This document shows, piece after piece, positions 17,253 through 26,881 of a stretch of DNA of 64,000 nt. The DNA is taken from assembly GCA_964631945.1 (NCBI GenBank), contig CAZWAY010000014.1:27463-91462 (forward strand), given 5' to 3'. This stretch comes from JABFRZ01 sp964631945. Lineage in GTDB: Bacteria; Planctomycetota; UBA1135; GCA-002686595. Both the position numbers and the translations under genes were made by a program. The notes below the pieces were generated by a model. It worked only from the letters and a program-made list of their open reading frames with translations. It was not told the DNA's origin and did not search any database. Positions within the stretch are counted from its first letter, which is position 1, and each line of letters starts with the position of its first letter.

Positions 17253-17405
17253 ATGTCCAGACCCCAAGCCAAGAAGCACGGCTCTTCCCCGAAGCTGAAG
17301 ATCAAGGGCGACCCCAAGGCCGCCGAGGACCGGCACCGCGGCAAGCGCCCGACCAGCGAGCGTCCACCCGCGCCGCGCGTGCCGCCGAAGCGCCGGGAAC
17401 GCTAG
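17253..17405 (+). CDS. Small basic protein of unknown function (50 residues)
   Basis: A 50-residue polypeptide very rich in Lys, Arg and Pro (pI clearly basic), with no cysteine and no hydrophobic core, so probably disordered and possibly nucleic-acid binding. It starts MSRPQAKKHG and ends PPKRRER. ATG 17253 is preceded by TACTCT 7 nt upstream; an alternative start at 17223 would add ten residues. It ends 9 bp from the convergent cytochrome gene. The codon use is ordinary and the frame has its own promoter-like box, which is why it is reported as real. Confidence 0.55.
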   Translation: MSRPQAKKHGSSPKLKIKGDPKAAEDRHRGKRPTSERPPAPRVPPKRRER

Positions 17406-17413
17406 CCCTGTCG

Positions 17414-20032
17414 CTAGCGCGTCGCCGCCGGCACGCTCATCCAGCGCGCCGCCGCCGCACGCCGCTCGGCCGGGTCGGCCGTCGGATCGTAGCCGCGGTC
17501 CTCGCCGTCCTTCGCCAGGGCGCCGAAGGCGAGCTGACGCGTGTACTCGTCCTCGGAGAGCAACAGCGAGGCCAGCGTGTGGCGCGCGGACTCGTCGCCC
17601 AGGACGAAGCGCGTGCGCGCGACCTGGGCCAGCAGGCGATCGCCCGGGCCGGCGTCGAGCGGGACGCTGTTCGTTGCCAGCAGCGTGCGCACGCGTTGCT
17701 CGTAGCGCACGAGCGCGGGGCGCACGGCCGGATCGCCCAGACCCTCCAGGGCCCAGGCCGCCCAGGCCGCGACCGACAGCACCGGATCGCGCAGCGTCGC
17801 GGCCAGGGCCGGAGCCGCGCGGCGGTCGCCGATGCGCCCGAGGATGCGGCACAGCGCGGCGCGCTTCTCCGCGAAGCCCGGGGGATACTTGAGCCCGCGC
17901 ACCAGCCCCGGCACGGCGTACTTGCCCATGCCGACCAGCTCCTCCTCGATGGCCTGGTCCTGCTCGGGCGTGGAGGCGACCATGTCGTTGCCGCCGATGT
18001 CGCCCACCAGCTTCCAGGCGTACGCTTCGGCGATGGGATCACCGTCCTTCGGGAAGCGGTGGAGCCTGTCGGGCGCACCCTCCTGCGCCCACCAGCCCTG
18101 GAGGCGCGCGATCGCCTCCTGGCGCTCGGGTCGCGGCGCGAGCGGCTCGTAGCCGAGGTGCTGGCCGGTGACGGCGAAGAACAGCTCGAAGAAGGCCTCG
18201 CGCACCAGGTCGTCGCGGTGGTCGAGGCCCTCGAGCAGCGTCAGCATGCCGGCCGTCGAGCCGAGGCGCGCCAGGGCGTAGGCCAGGTCGCGGCGCGTCT
18301 CGGCGTAGTGCGCGCGGGCGAGCGCGCGCTCGAGCTCGGGCACGGCTGCGTCGACCCCGAGGTGCGCGAGCGCGAGGGCCGAGTTGCGGACCACGTCGGG
18401 GTCGGAGTCGGGCAGCAGCCCTTGCAGCGCCGGCGCGAGCGTCTCGGCGTGCACCGCGCCAGCCGCCTGGGCTGCGCTCGCGCGGTCGAGGGCGAGCGGC
18501 GCGGCCAGGCCTCGTCCGAGCGCGGCCTCGATCCCCGCGTCCTTCCACAGCACCTTGCTCAGGAACTCGCGCGCGTGCAGGCGCACGTACAGACGCGGGT
18601 CGTCGAGCGCGGCCACGATCGCCGGCCGCGCGGGCGCGCCGATCTTCTCGAGCACCTGCTGCGACTGGTTGTAGGTCTTGTTGTCCCAGGAGGCGAGCGC
18701 ATCGATCAGGGCCGGCACCGCGGTGAGTCCGAGCGCAGCCAGCTTCTGGCGCGCCCGGCCGTTGGCCTCCGGCACCGGGAACTGGAACAGCTCGATCAGC
18801 TTGCGGATGTCCTCCGGCGAACTCCCCTCGGGCACGTCGACCGCGACCGCGCCGATCGTGGGCCGGTTGTAGTCCACCAGATTGGCGATGCTGGCGGTCT
18901 CGGGCGAGATGCCCTCGGGCGTCTTGAGCACGACCTCCGGCTCGCTCACGACCGGCTCACTGGACGGGGACAGGCCCGCGAAGGGCAGGCTGCGCGACTC
19001 GAGCACGCGCGACATGTCCGGGTGGTAGTCGTCGATCGGGTAGTAGAGCTTGAAGAACAGCGTGGTCTCGACCGTGCCGGACTCGATGGCGAGCGGAACC
19101 CGGTGCACGCGCTCCTCGCCACCCGGGATCTGCGTGTTGACCGGCAGCTCGAGGCCGTAGGGTCGCTTGTAGGGGTCGCGGAAGACCATGCGCGAGCGCG
19201 CGACCTCCTTGCCGTCGAGGTCGCGCACGACCACCAGCGACTCCACCGAGCGCTGCTTGAGCTCGGTCGGGAAGTTGTGGCCGGCGCCCTTGTTCTTGAT
19301 CTTGACGACCGCCGCGTTGCCGTCGAGCGTGGCCTCGTAGGCGTAGGCGCGGTTCACGTGCTCGACGTTGCGCGAGCCCGGGAAGATGTGGCTGTGGGTC
19401 GTGCGCACCGGCCCGCCGACCGCGATCGGGCGCTCGATCTCGCGCATGTGGCAGTCCATGCAGGTGCGCCCGCTGGCCTTGCCGGTCGGGCTCTTCTCCC
19501 ACTGGAAGGGCGTGCCGTGGTTGCGGTGGCAGGAGGCGCAGGCCTCGACCGTGCCCACGTCGGGGTGGAAGGCGTCGCGGCACTGGGCACCGCCCTCGAA
19601 GGGCGCGTAGTCGTAGTCCGGCCGCCAGTGGCAGCTCATGCACGTGTTGCCCTCTTCGAGCCCGAAGTAGCGGCGCTTCGGATTCTGTCCGACGCCGGTC
19701 TCGAAGATCGGGCGTGGCGTGTGGCAGACGATGCAGTCCTGGTGCGCGAAGCGCGCGGTGGCGAGGCGCACCTCTTCGTCCGTGAAGGCGCGGCCGTGGG
19801 TCGACTGCTCGTGCTCGGCGTAGATGTCAGGGTGGCAACGCGCGCAGAAGGCGCTCTCCATCACGTCGTACTGGCGCGCCGGGGCCGCCGCGGACACGCT
19901 TCCGACCACCAGCGCGGCCCCGGAGCCGGTCGCGAGCGGGCCGGTGCTCGCCGGTGAGGGACTCGGCTCGATGCAGGCGACGAGCGGGACGAGGACCAGC
20001 AGGACGGCGGCGAGGTGCGGGGTCGGCGACAT
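17414..20032 (-). CDS. Multihaem cytochrome c with C-terminal HEAT repeats
   Basis: An 872-residue exported protein. The signal sequence ends at LVPLVACIEP, a plausible lipobox. The N-terminal 200 residues contain five C-x-x-C-H haem sites (CARCH, CIVCH, CMSCH, CASCH, CMDCH), arranged as in cytochrome c554-like electron carriers. A beta-rich segment follows (residues 220-330), then about 450 residues of HEAT-type helical repeats with runs such as AVPALIDALASWD and APALAATLRDPVLSVAAWAAWALEGLGD. Likely role: periplasmic electron transfer with a protein-docking scaffold. The redox partner is unknown. Divergent from hutU with 474 bp between. Confidence 0.85.
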   Translation of the reverse strand: MSPTPHLAAVLLVLVPLVACIEPSPSPASTGPLATGSGAALVVGSVSAAAPARQYDVMESAFCARCHPDIYAEHEQSTHGRAFTDEEVRLATARFAHQDCIVCHTPRPIFETGVGQNPKRRYFGLEEGNTCMSCHWRPDYDYAPFEGGAQCRDAFHPDVGTVEACASCHRNHGTPFQWEKSPTGKASGRTCMDCHMREIERPIAVGGPVRTTHSHIFPGSRNVEHVNRAYAYEATLDGNAAVVKIKNKGAGHNFPTELKQRSVESLVVVRDLDGKEVARSRMVFRDPYKRPYGLELPVNTQIPGGEERVHRVPLAIESGTVETTLFFKLYYPIDDYHPDMSRVLESRSLPFAGLSPSSEPVVSEPEVVLKTPEGISPETASIANLVDYNRPTIGAVAVDVPEGSSPEDIRKLIELFQFPVPEANGRARQKLAALGLTAVPALIDALASWDNKTYNQSQQVLEKIGAPARPAIVAALDDPRLYVRLHAREFLSKVLWKDAGIEAALGRGLAAPLALDRASAAQAAGAVHAETLAPALQGLLPDSDPDVVRNSALALAHLGVDAAVPELERALARAHYAETRRDLAYALARLGSTAGMLTLLEGLDHRDDLVREAFFELFFAVTGQHLGYEPLAPRPERQEAIARLQGWWAQEGAPDRLHRFPKDGDPIAEAYAWKLVGDIGGNDMVASTPEQDQAIEEELVGMGKYAVPGLVRGLKYPPGFAEKRAALCRILGRIGDRRAAPALAATLRDPVLSVAAWAAWALEGLGDPAVRPALVRYEQRVRTLLATNSVPLDAGPGDRLLAQVARTRFVLGDESARHTLASLLLSEDEYTRQLAFGALAKDGEDRGYDPTADPAERRAAAARWMSVPAATR

Positions 20033-20204
20033 GGGTTGGATCGTAGCGTGGGCCTGGCGACGCAGGCCAGGCGAGCGGGGGGAGTGGCGCGCGCGAGTTC
20101 GACGTGTGCGGTCCGTGGATGCCGACGGAGGAGTCACGCGAGGTAGCGCGCGCGTGACGAAAGTCGGGTCCGGCACGCGCGCCCGTGCAGCGGGGCAAGG
20201 AAAG

Positions 20205-20236
20205 CGGGCCGGAGGACTCGCGGCCTCCGGCCCGCA
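20205..20236. repeat. 12-bp perfect inverted repeat (strong hairpin)
   Basis: GCGGGCCGGAGG at 20205-20216 pairs with CCTCCGGCCCGC at 20225-20236 across an 8-nt loop. It is not followed by a T-run on either strand. Because it lies between divergent genes it is not an ordinary terminator for either; leader structure, small RNA or protein-binding site are possible. Confidence 0.6.
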
Positions 20237-20240
20237 CCAG

Positions 20241-20258
20241 GTCCCTTCCGAGGGACCC
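20241..20258. repeat. 6-bp perfect inverted repeat next to the larger hairpin
   Basis: GGTCCC at 20241-20246 pairs with GGGACC at 20253-20258 across a 6-nt loop, only 4 nt after the preceding hairpin. The tandem arrangement suggests a folded RNA segment. Confidence 0.45.
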
Positions 20259-20506
20259 CCTGCTTGGTTCCCCGCGCGGGCGGCTGGAGCGCGAGTGCGC
20301 GAGGCGTCGCCGATCATCGAGGGCATCCTCGAACTCGCCTCGGATCGGGTGCCGCGCGCATCACGTTCGCTCGTTCTCGGCAAAGGGTGATCCAGCGGAT
20401 CGCGCGAGCGCCCCGCGGGGCTCGCCGCGCGCTTCCGGACGCGCGGGTTGCAGTGTCGGGCGCCTCCGGGTCCACTGTGCGCCGAGCTCTGCGACCCGTC
20501 TCCGCC

Positions 20507-22224
<1,718 letters not shown>

Positions 22225-22228
<4 letters not shown>

Positions 22229-22848
22229 CGAGCCGCGGATTCGACCGGTGGTGTGCCGGGAGTTCGGGACGGGCGCTGCGCGAGGAAGCGCGCGTGGAAC
22301 CAGGGGTCGTTCGCGAGCTCGGGATGGAACGCAGTCGCGAGCAGCCCGGGCGCCTCGAGCGCGACCGCTTCGCCGTCGAGGCGCGCGAGCACGCGCACGC
22401 CGGGGCCGAGCGCGGTGAAGCGCGGGGCGCGTATGAAGACGGCGGGCAGCGTGCGCGCGGGACCGTCCGCGGGTGTGAGCTCGACCGGACGCGCGAACGA
22501 GTCGACCTGACGGCCGTAGGCGTTGCGCACGACGGCGGCATCGAGCAGGCCCAGGGTGGGCGGCGTCCCGCCCGCGTCGCGCGCCAGCAGGATCGCGCCG
22601 GCGCAGGTACCGAAGAGTGCCAGCGAGCCCGCGCGCTGGCGCGCGCGCAGGCTCTCCCACAGCCCGAACAGCTGCAGCAGATGATGCAGCGTGGTGGACT
22701 CGCCGCCCGGCAGCACGAGGTGTGTGAGTCCCTCGAGCTCGTGCGGCGCGCGCACCTCGCGCGTGGGCACGCCGAGGCGCGCGAAGCAGGCGAGGTGCGG
22801 CGCGCTCGCGCCCTGCAGGGCCAGCACCCCGACGCCGGGCCCGCTCAT
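22225..22848 (-). CDS. pdxT: Pyridoxal 5'-phosphate synthase glutaminase subunit
   Basis: A 207-residue class-I-type glutaminase that supplies ammonia to PdxS. The oxyanion segment LPGGESTTL near residue 46, the nucleophile Cys82 in FGTCAGAILLA, and the His-Glu pair in AFHPEL near residue 182 complete the triad. The ATG at 22848 overlaps the pdxS stop by 4 bp, so the two subunits are made in step. It is the last gene of a three-gene operon (decarboxylase, pdxS, pdxT) headed by an operator region at 25300-25430. About ten residues longer than typical PdxT, owing to a C-terminal tail. Confidence 0.94.
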
Positions 22849-23783
22849 GCGCCGCGCGTCTGCAGCAGCTCGTGCGCGCCGAGCTCGGAGCGCGCCACGC
22901 CCTTCATGGCGCCGCCCGTCTCGCGCTGGGCTTCGGCCACCAGCGCGGGCTCGCGGAAGCGCGCCGCGGCCTTGACGATGGCGGCCGCCGTGCGCGCGGG
23001 CTGCTCGGACTTGAACACGCCCGAGCCCACGAACAGCGCCTCGGCCCCGAGCGCGAGACACAGCGCCGCATCCGCCGGCGTGGCGATCCCGCCCGCGGCG
23101 AAGCTGGGCACGGGCAGCGAGCCGCGCGCGTGCACGGCCTCGACCAGCGCCAGCGGCGCGCGCAGTTTCCTCGCCAGCAGGGCCAGCTCCTCGCGACCGG
23201 CCGAGCGCACGCGGGCGAGCTGGCGCTGCAGCTTGCGCAGGTGCCGCACGGCCTCGGACACGTCGCCGGTGCCGGCCTCGCCCTTGGTGCGGATCAGCGC
23301 GGCACCCTCGGCGATGCGCCGCAGGGCCTCGCCCAGCGAGCGCGCGCCGCACACGAAGGGCGCGCGGAAGGCGTGCTTCTCGACGTGGTGCTCGTGGTCG
23401 GCGGGCGTCAGCACCTCGCTCTCGTCGATGAAGTCCACGGCCAGCTCCTCGAGCACGCGCGCCTCGACGAAGTGACCGATGCGGCACTTGGCCATCACGG
23501 GGATGCTCACGGCCGCCTGGATCGCGCGGATGCGCTCGACCGCGGCCATGCGCGCGACGCCGCCCTCCCGGCGGATGTCGGCCGGGACGCGCTCGAGCGC
23601 CATCACCGCCGCCGCGCCGGCGTCCTCGGCGATGCGCGCCTCCTCGGGCGTGGTCACGTCCAGGATCACGCCGCCGCACAGCATGCGCGCGAGCCCGACC
23701 TTCAGCTCGAAGGCCTGGTCGTTCGAGTGGGGGGCGCGGGCGGTGGTCGCGGGCGCGGGGCTGAGCAGGCTCTCGGGCGTCAT
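22845..23783 (-). CDS. pdxS: Pyridoxal 5'-phosphate synthase lyase subunit
   Basis: A 312-residue (beta/alpha)8 enzyme that builds PLP from ribose 5-phosphate, glyceraldehyde 3-phosphate and ammonia. The two catalytic lysines are visible as Lys99 in PVMAKCRIGHF and Lys167 in IRTKGEAGTGD, and Asp42 lies in GGVILDVTT. A roughly 20-residue N-terminal extension precedes the usual start of the family. ATG 23783 overlaps the stop of the upstream decarboxylase gene by 4 bp, so PLP synthesis is translationally tied to a PLP-dependent enzyme. Confidence 0.96.
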   Translation of the reverse strand: MTPESLLSPAPATTARAPHSNDQAFELKVGLARMLCGGVILDVTTPEEARIAEDAGAAAVMALERVPADIRREGGVARMAAVERIRAIQAAVSIPVMAKCRIGHFVEARVLEELAVDFIDESEVLTPADHEHHVEKHAFRAPFVCGARSLGEALRRIAEGAALIRTKGEAGTGDVSEAVRHLRKLQRQLARVRSAGREELALLARKLRAPLALVEAVHARGSLPVPSFAAGGIATPADAALCLALGAEALFVGSGVFKSEQPARTAAAIVKAAARFREPALVAEAQRETGGAMKGVARSELGAHELLQTRGA

Positions 23784-25306
23784 GGCTGGAGTCTCGGGTG
23801 GGCGAGGGGGGAGTCCTTGGGAGCCGGCGCGGCGTGCGTCCCGGACCTGGAGTCGGCCAGCAGGGCGTCGCCGAGCGCGAGCACTTCCGCTACCAGGAGC
23901 GCGAGGTCCGAGCTGCGGGTGCGGTGGTTGGTGATGGCGACGCGCAGCGCGAAGCGCCCGCCCAGCACGGTCTGCGAGGGCACGGCCAGGCCGCCCTCCT
24001 GCAGGCGCACGAGCAGCTCCTGGTTGAGCGCGTCCAGCGCAGCGTCGTCGAGCTCCGGGGCGCGATAGCGGAAGCACACCACGTTGAGGGGCGCAGGCGC
24101 GAGTCGCTCCAGGCGCGGCTCGCGCTCGATGCGCTCGACCAGTTCGCGCGCCTGCGCGAGGTTGGCGCGGATGGCCTGCGCGAACGGCTCGAAGCCGTGG
24201 GCCTTGAGCGCGAACCAGACCTTGAGCGCGCGGAAGCGGCGCGTCAGCTCGATGCCGCGGTCCTTGAAGGCCCCGTCGGTCAGGGCCGAGAGCCCTCCGC
24301 GCAGGTTGACGAGGTAGGGCGCGTGGGTCGTGAAGGCCTGCGCCAGCCCGTGCGGACGGCGCACCAGTACGCAGCCGACGTCGCTCGGCAGGTACAGCCA
24401 CTTGTGCAGGTCGAAGGCCAGGGAATCGACCTCCGCGAGACCCGCGAGCAGCGCGCGGTGCTCGTTCGAGAACCAGGCCAGGGCGCCGAAGGCGCCGTCC
24501 GCGTGCAACCAGAGCCGCTCGCGCCGTGCGAAGGCCACCAGCGCGGGCAGCGCGTCGATCGCGCCGGTGTTCACGGTCCCGACGTTGGCGACCAGCGCGA
24601 AGGGCGTGCGGCCGCGCGCGCGGTCCTCGCGCACGGCGTGCGCGAGCGGGTCGAGGCGCAGGCGGTACTCGCCGTCCACCGGCAAGCGTCGGTAGTTCTC
24701 CAGCCCGAGGCCGAGCAGCTCCACGGCCTTGTCGACCGAGCTGTGCGTCTCGACCGAGCCGTAGAGCGTGAGTCCGCTGCCCTGCAGGCCGTGTGCGCGC
24801 ACCTCGGGGGCGTGCGCATGGCGCGCCGCCGCCAGCGCCAGCAGATTCGCCAGCGAGCCGCCGCTGGTCAGGATGCCGTCGCCCTCGGCCGGGAAGGCGA
24901 ACCGCTCACGCAGCCAGGCCAGCACCTGCTCCTCGACGTACACCGCCGACTGGTCGAAGGCGCCCACGTTCGAGTTCATGGCGGCGGCCAGGAAGTCCGC
25001 CAGCACTCCGGCCGGGAGGCCCGAGCCGTTGACCCAACCCCAGAAGCGTGGGTGCACGTTGCCATAGCGGTAGGGCAGCACGTCGCGCCGGAACTCCGCG
25101 TAGGCCGAGGCGAGCCCGACGCCCGTGGACGGGAGCGGTGCACGCAGTCGCGCGCGGACCTCGCTCGGCATCGCACGCCAGACGGGCTCGTGCTCGAGCT
25201 CGGCCAGCGAGTCGCACCAGTCGTCCACCAGGCGGTGCGCCAGGGCGCGCAGCTCGCCCGGCGGGAGGGAGAACGCGCCTTCGGTGCTGGGGTCGCTCGT
25301 GTGCAT
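23780..25306 (-). CDS. Group II pyridoxal-dependent decarboxylase (aromatic amino acid/glutamate type)
   Basis: A 508-residue fold-type I PLP enzyme. The N-terminal swap segment PSTGVGLASAYAEF, the VHPRFWGWVNGSG segment, TSGGSLANLLAL, the cofactor Asp in LHADGAFGA and the Schiff-base lysine in DLHKWLYLP are all in order. It removes the carboxyl group from an amino acid; the substrate (tryptophan, tyrosine, DOPA or glutamate) is not decidable. It heads the pdxS-pdxT operon, each junction being a 4-bp ATGA overlap. Start ATG 25306 was preferred over an upstream in-frame ATG at 25363, because the latter would place 19 low-complexity residues before the domain; neither has a good Shine-Dalgarno sequence. 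The 25306 start codon lies inside an operator-like repeat. Confidence 0.88.
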   Translation of the reverse strand: MHTSDPSTEGAFSLPPGELRALAHRLVDDWCDSLAELEHEPVWRAMPSEVRARLRAPLPSTGVGLASAYAEFRRDVLPYRYGNVHPRFWGWVNGSGLPAGVLADFLAAAMNSNVGAFDQSAVYVEEQVLAWLRERFAFPAEGDGILTSGGSLANLLALAAARHAHAPEVRAHGLQGSGLTLYGSVETHSSVDKAVELLGLGLENYRRLPVDGEYRLRLDPLAHAVREDRARGRTPFALVANVGTVNTGAIDALPALVAFARRERLWLHADGAFGALAWFSNEHRALLAGLAEVDSLAFDLHKWLYLPSDVGCVLVRRPHGLAQAFTTHAPYLVNLRGGLSALTDGAFKDRGIELTRRFRALKVWFALKAHGFEPFAQAIRANLAQARELVERIEREPRLERLAPAPLNVVCFRYRAPELDDAALDALNQELLVRLQEGGLAVPSQTVLGGRFALRVAITNHRTRSSDLALLVAEVLALGDALLADSRSGTHAAPAPKDSPLAHPRLQP

Positions 25307-25428
25307 TGTCCGGGTCCGGTTTGAATTGTCTGCGCCTGTCTCGGGACTTGCCCGCGACTCCATTGACGCCAGATGGATATCCGTGATAGGACAATGCCGT
25401 CAAGGAGGACATTGTGAGTCAGACAATG
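25303..25428. promoter_or_regulatory. Operator array between pdxR-like gene and PLP operon (ACAATG-type repeats)
   Basis: Five copies of a GACAAT core occur in 126 bp. On the minus strand: GGACAATGC (25303-25311), CAGACAATT (25324-25332) and CACAATGTCC (25407-25416). On the plus strand: GGACAATGC (25389-25397) and CAGACAATG (25420-25428). The first and fourth copies are exact matches. A sigma70-like pair TTGACG (25363-25368) and TAGGAC (25387-25392) directs transcription to the regulator, and its -10 overlaps a repeat. MocR regulators bind repeated sites of this kind, so this is the likely PdxR operator controlling both directions. Confidence 0.65.
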
Positions 25429-26799
25429 TGGCGCCCCAACAAGCTGTCCCCGCGCGGCCCGGTGTACCTGGCCATCGCCGACGCGCTCGCGGCCGACCTC
25501 GAGGCCGCGCGCCTGAAACCGGGCGAGCGCCTGCCGACCCACCGCGAACTGGCGCGCGCGCTGGGGGTCAACGTGGTGACCATCACGCGCGCCTACGCCG
25601 AGGCCGCGCGCAGGGGGCTGGTCGAGGGCCACGTCGGACGCGGGACCTTCGTGCGGCGCATCGAGGAGCGCGCGCGCATGCCGGCGCGGCGCGGCACGGC
25701 GGACGCCATCGATCTCTCGCAGAACCAGCTCGTGCTCGATCCGAACAGCCTCGACGTCGAGGCCTTGCTCGCTTCGCTGGGCGCGCGCCTGGGGGCCGCG
25801 TTCCACGCCGGCTACCAGCCGGCCGGCCAGAGCGAGCATCGCGCCGCGGGCGCGCAGTGGCTGGCACGCTCAGGGCTGCGCGTCGATCCCGAGCGCGTCA
25901 TGGTCACGAACGGCGGGCAGCAGGCGCTGGCGGTGGTCTTCGCGACCTTCGCCAAGGCGGGCGACACGGTCCTGGTCGAGGAGCTCACCTATGCCGGGGT
26001 CAAGTCGCTGGCCGCGCTCCTGCGCTTGCGGCTGCACCCGGTGGCGATCGACGAGCACGGTCTGGTGCCGGCCTCGCTCGAGGAGGCCTGCCGGCGCTGC
26101 AATCCGAAGCTCCTGTACTGCATGCCGAACCTGCACAACCCGACCGGGGTGGTGCTGTCGGCCGAGCGGCGCGCGGAAGTCGCGCGCCTGGCCGAGCGCT
26201 ACGACCTGCTGGTGCTGGAGGACGACGCCAGCGGCTTCCTGCTCGAGGATCCGCCCGCGCCGATCGCGGAGCTCGTGCCCGAGCGCGGGCTGTTCGTCTC
26301 GAGCCTCTCGAAGAGCCTCACGCCCGCGCTGCGCGTGGGCTACCTGGCGGCGCCCGCGCACGCGCTCGAGAAGCTGCACCAGGCGCAGGCTGCCCTGACG
26401 TGGATGACGCCTGCGCTGACGGCCGCGCTGGCGAGCCAGCTGGTGCAGAGCGGCGAGCTCGCGCGCGTGGCGGACCGCAAGCGCGCCGAGGTGCGCCGCC
26501 GGCGCGCCCTCTTCCAGCGCGTGCTCGGGCACCTGGCGACGCCCTCGCACCCCGATTCTCCCTGCCTGTGGGTGAACCTGCCCGATCCCTGGCGCGGCGA
26601 GGAGTTCGCGGCCGCCGCCGAGCGCGCCGGCGTGCTCGTCAGCGCGGCCGAGGTCTTCGTCGTCTCGCGTGCACACACGCCCCACGCCGTGCGCCTGTGT
26701 CCCGGGACGCCGCCGGCCCGCGCCGACGTCGAGAGCGCTCTGTCGCGGCTCGCGCACCTCCTGGAGGGCGTTCCCGAGCCCTGTCGCGCACTGGTGTAG
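25414..26799 (+). CDS. MocR/PdxR-family transcriptional regulator (GntR HTH plus aminotransferase domain)
   Basis: A 461-residue regulator. Residues 15-80 form a GntR winged helix (ADALAADLEAARLKPGERLP, then THRELARALGVNVVTITRAY). Residues 105-450 are a fold-type I aminotransferase domain with the PLP lysine in SSLSKSLTPALRVGYL and NLHNPTGVVL upstream. MocR proteins sense PLP through this domain; PdxR members activate pdxST. Divergent orientation to a pdxS-pdxT operon makes PdxR the best reading. The GTG start at 25414 has a strong AGGAGG (25403-25408) upstream, and the start itself lies within an operator-like repeat, implying autoregulation. Confidence 0.88.
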   Translation: MSQTMWRPNKLSPRGPVYLAIADALAADLEAARLKPGERLPTHRELARALGVNVVTITRAYAEAARRGLVEGHVGRGTFVRRIEERARMPARRGTADAIDLSQNQLVLDPNSLDVEALLASLGARLGAAFHAGYQPAGQSEHRAAGAQWLARSGLRVDPERVMVTNGGQQALAVVFATFAKAGDTVLVEELTYAGVKSLAALLRLRLHPVAIDEHGLVPASLEEACRRCNPKLLYCMPNLHNPTGVVLSAERRAEVARLAERYDLLVLEDDASGFLLEDPPAPIAELVPERGLFVSSLSKSLTPALRVGYLAAPAHALEKLHQAQAALTWMTPALTAALASQLVQSGELARVADRKRAEVRRRRALFQRVLGHLATPSHPDSPCLWVNLPDPWRGEEFAAAAERAGVLVSAAEVFVVSRAHTPHAVRLCPGTPPARADVESALSRLAHLLEGVPEPCRALV

Positions 26800-26881
26800 C
26801 GCGCGTGACCGGGGGTACGGCGGCCGCTCCGGCTCCCCGGCACTTCCATTTCTCCCGCCGGCGAGGAACCATCACGCCGTC

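Larger units (their letters stand above)
20033..20506 (+). other. Divergent intergenic region (474 bp) with two hairpins, no gene seen
   Basis: This gap separates the start of the cytochrome gene (minus) from hutU (plus). No plausible protein frame was found. It contains two adjacent perfect inverted repeats (20205-20236 and 20241-20258) described separately. No tRNA-like cloverleaf was recognised. Promoters for both genes must lie here. Confidence 0.5.
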
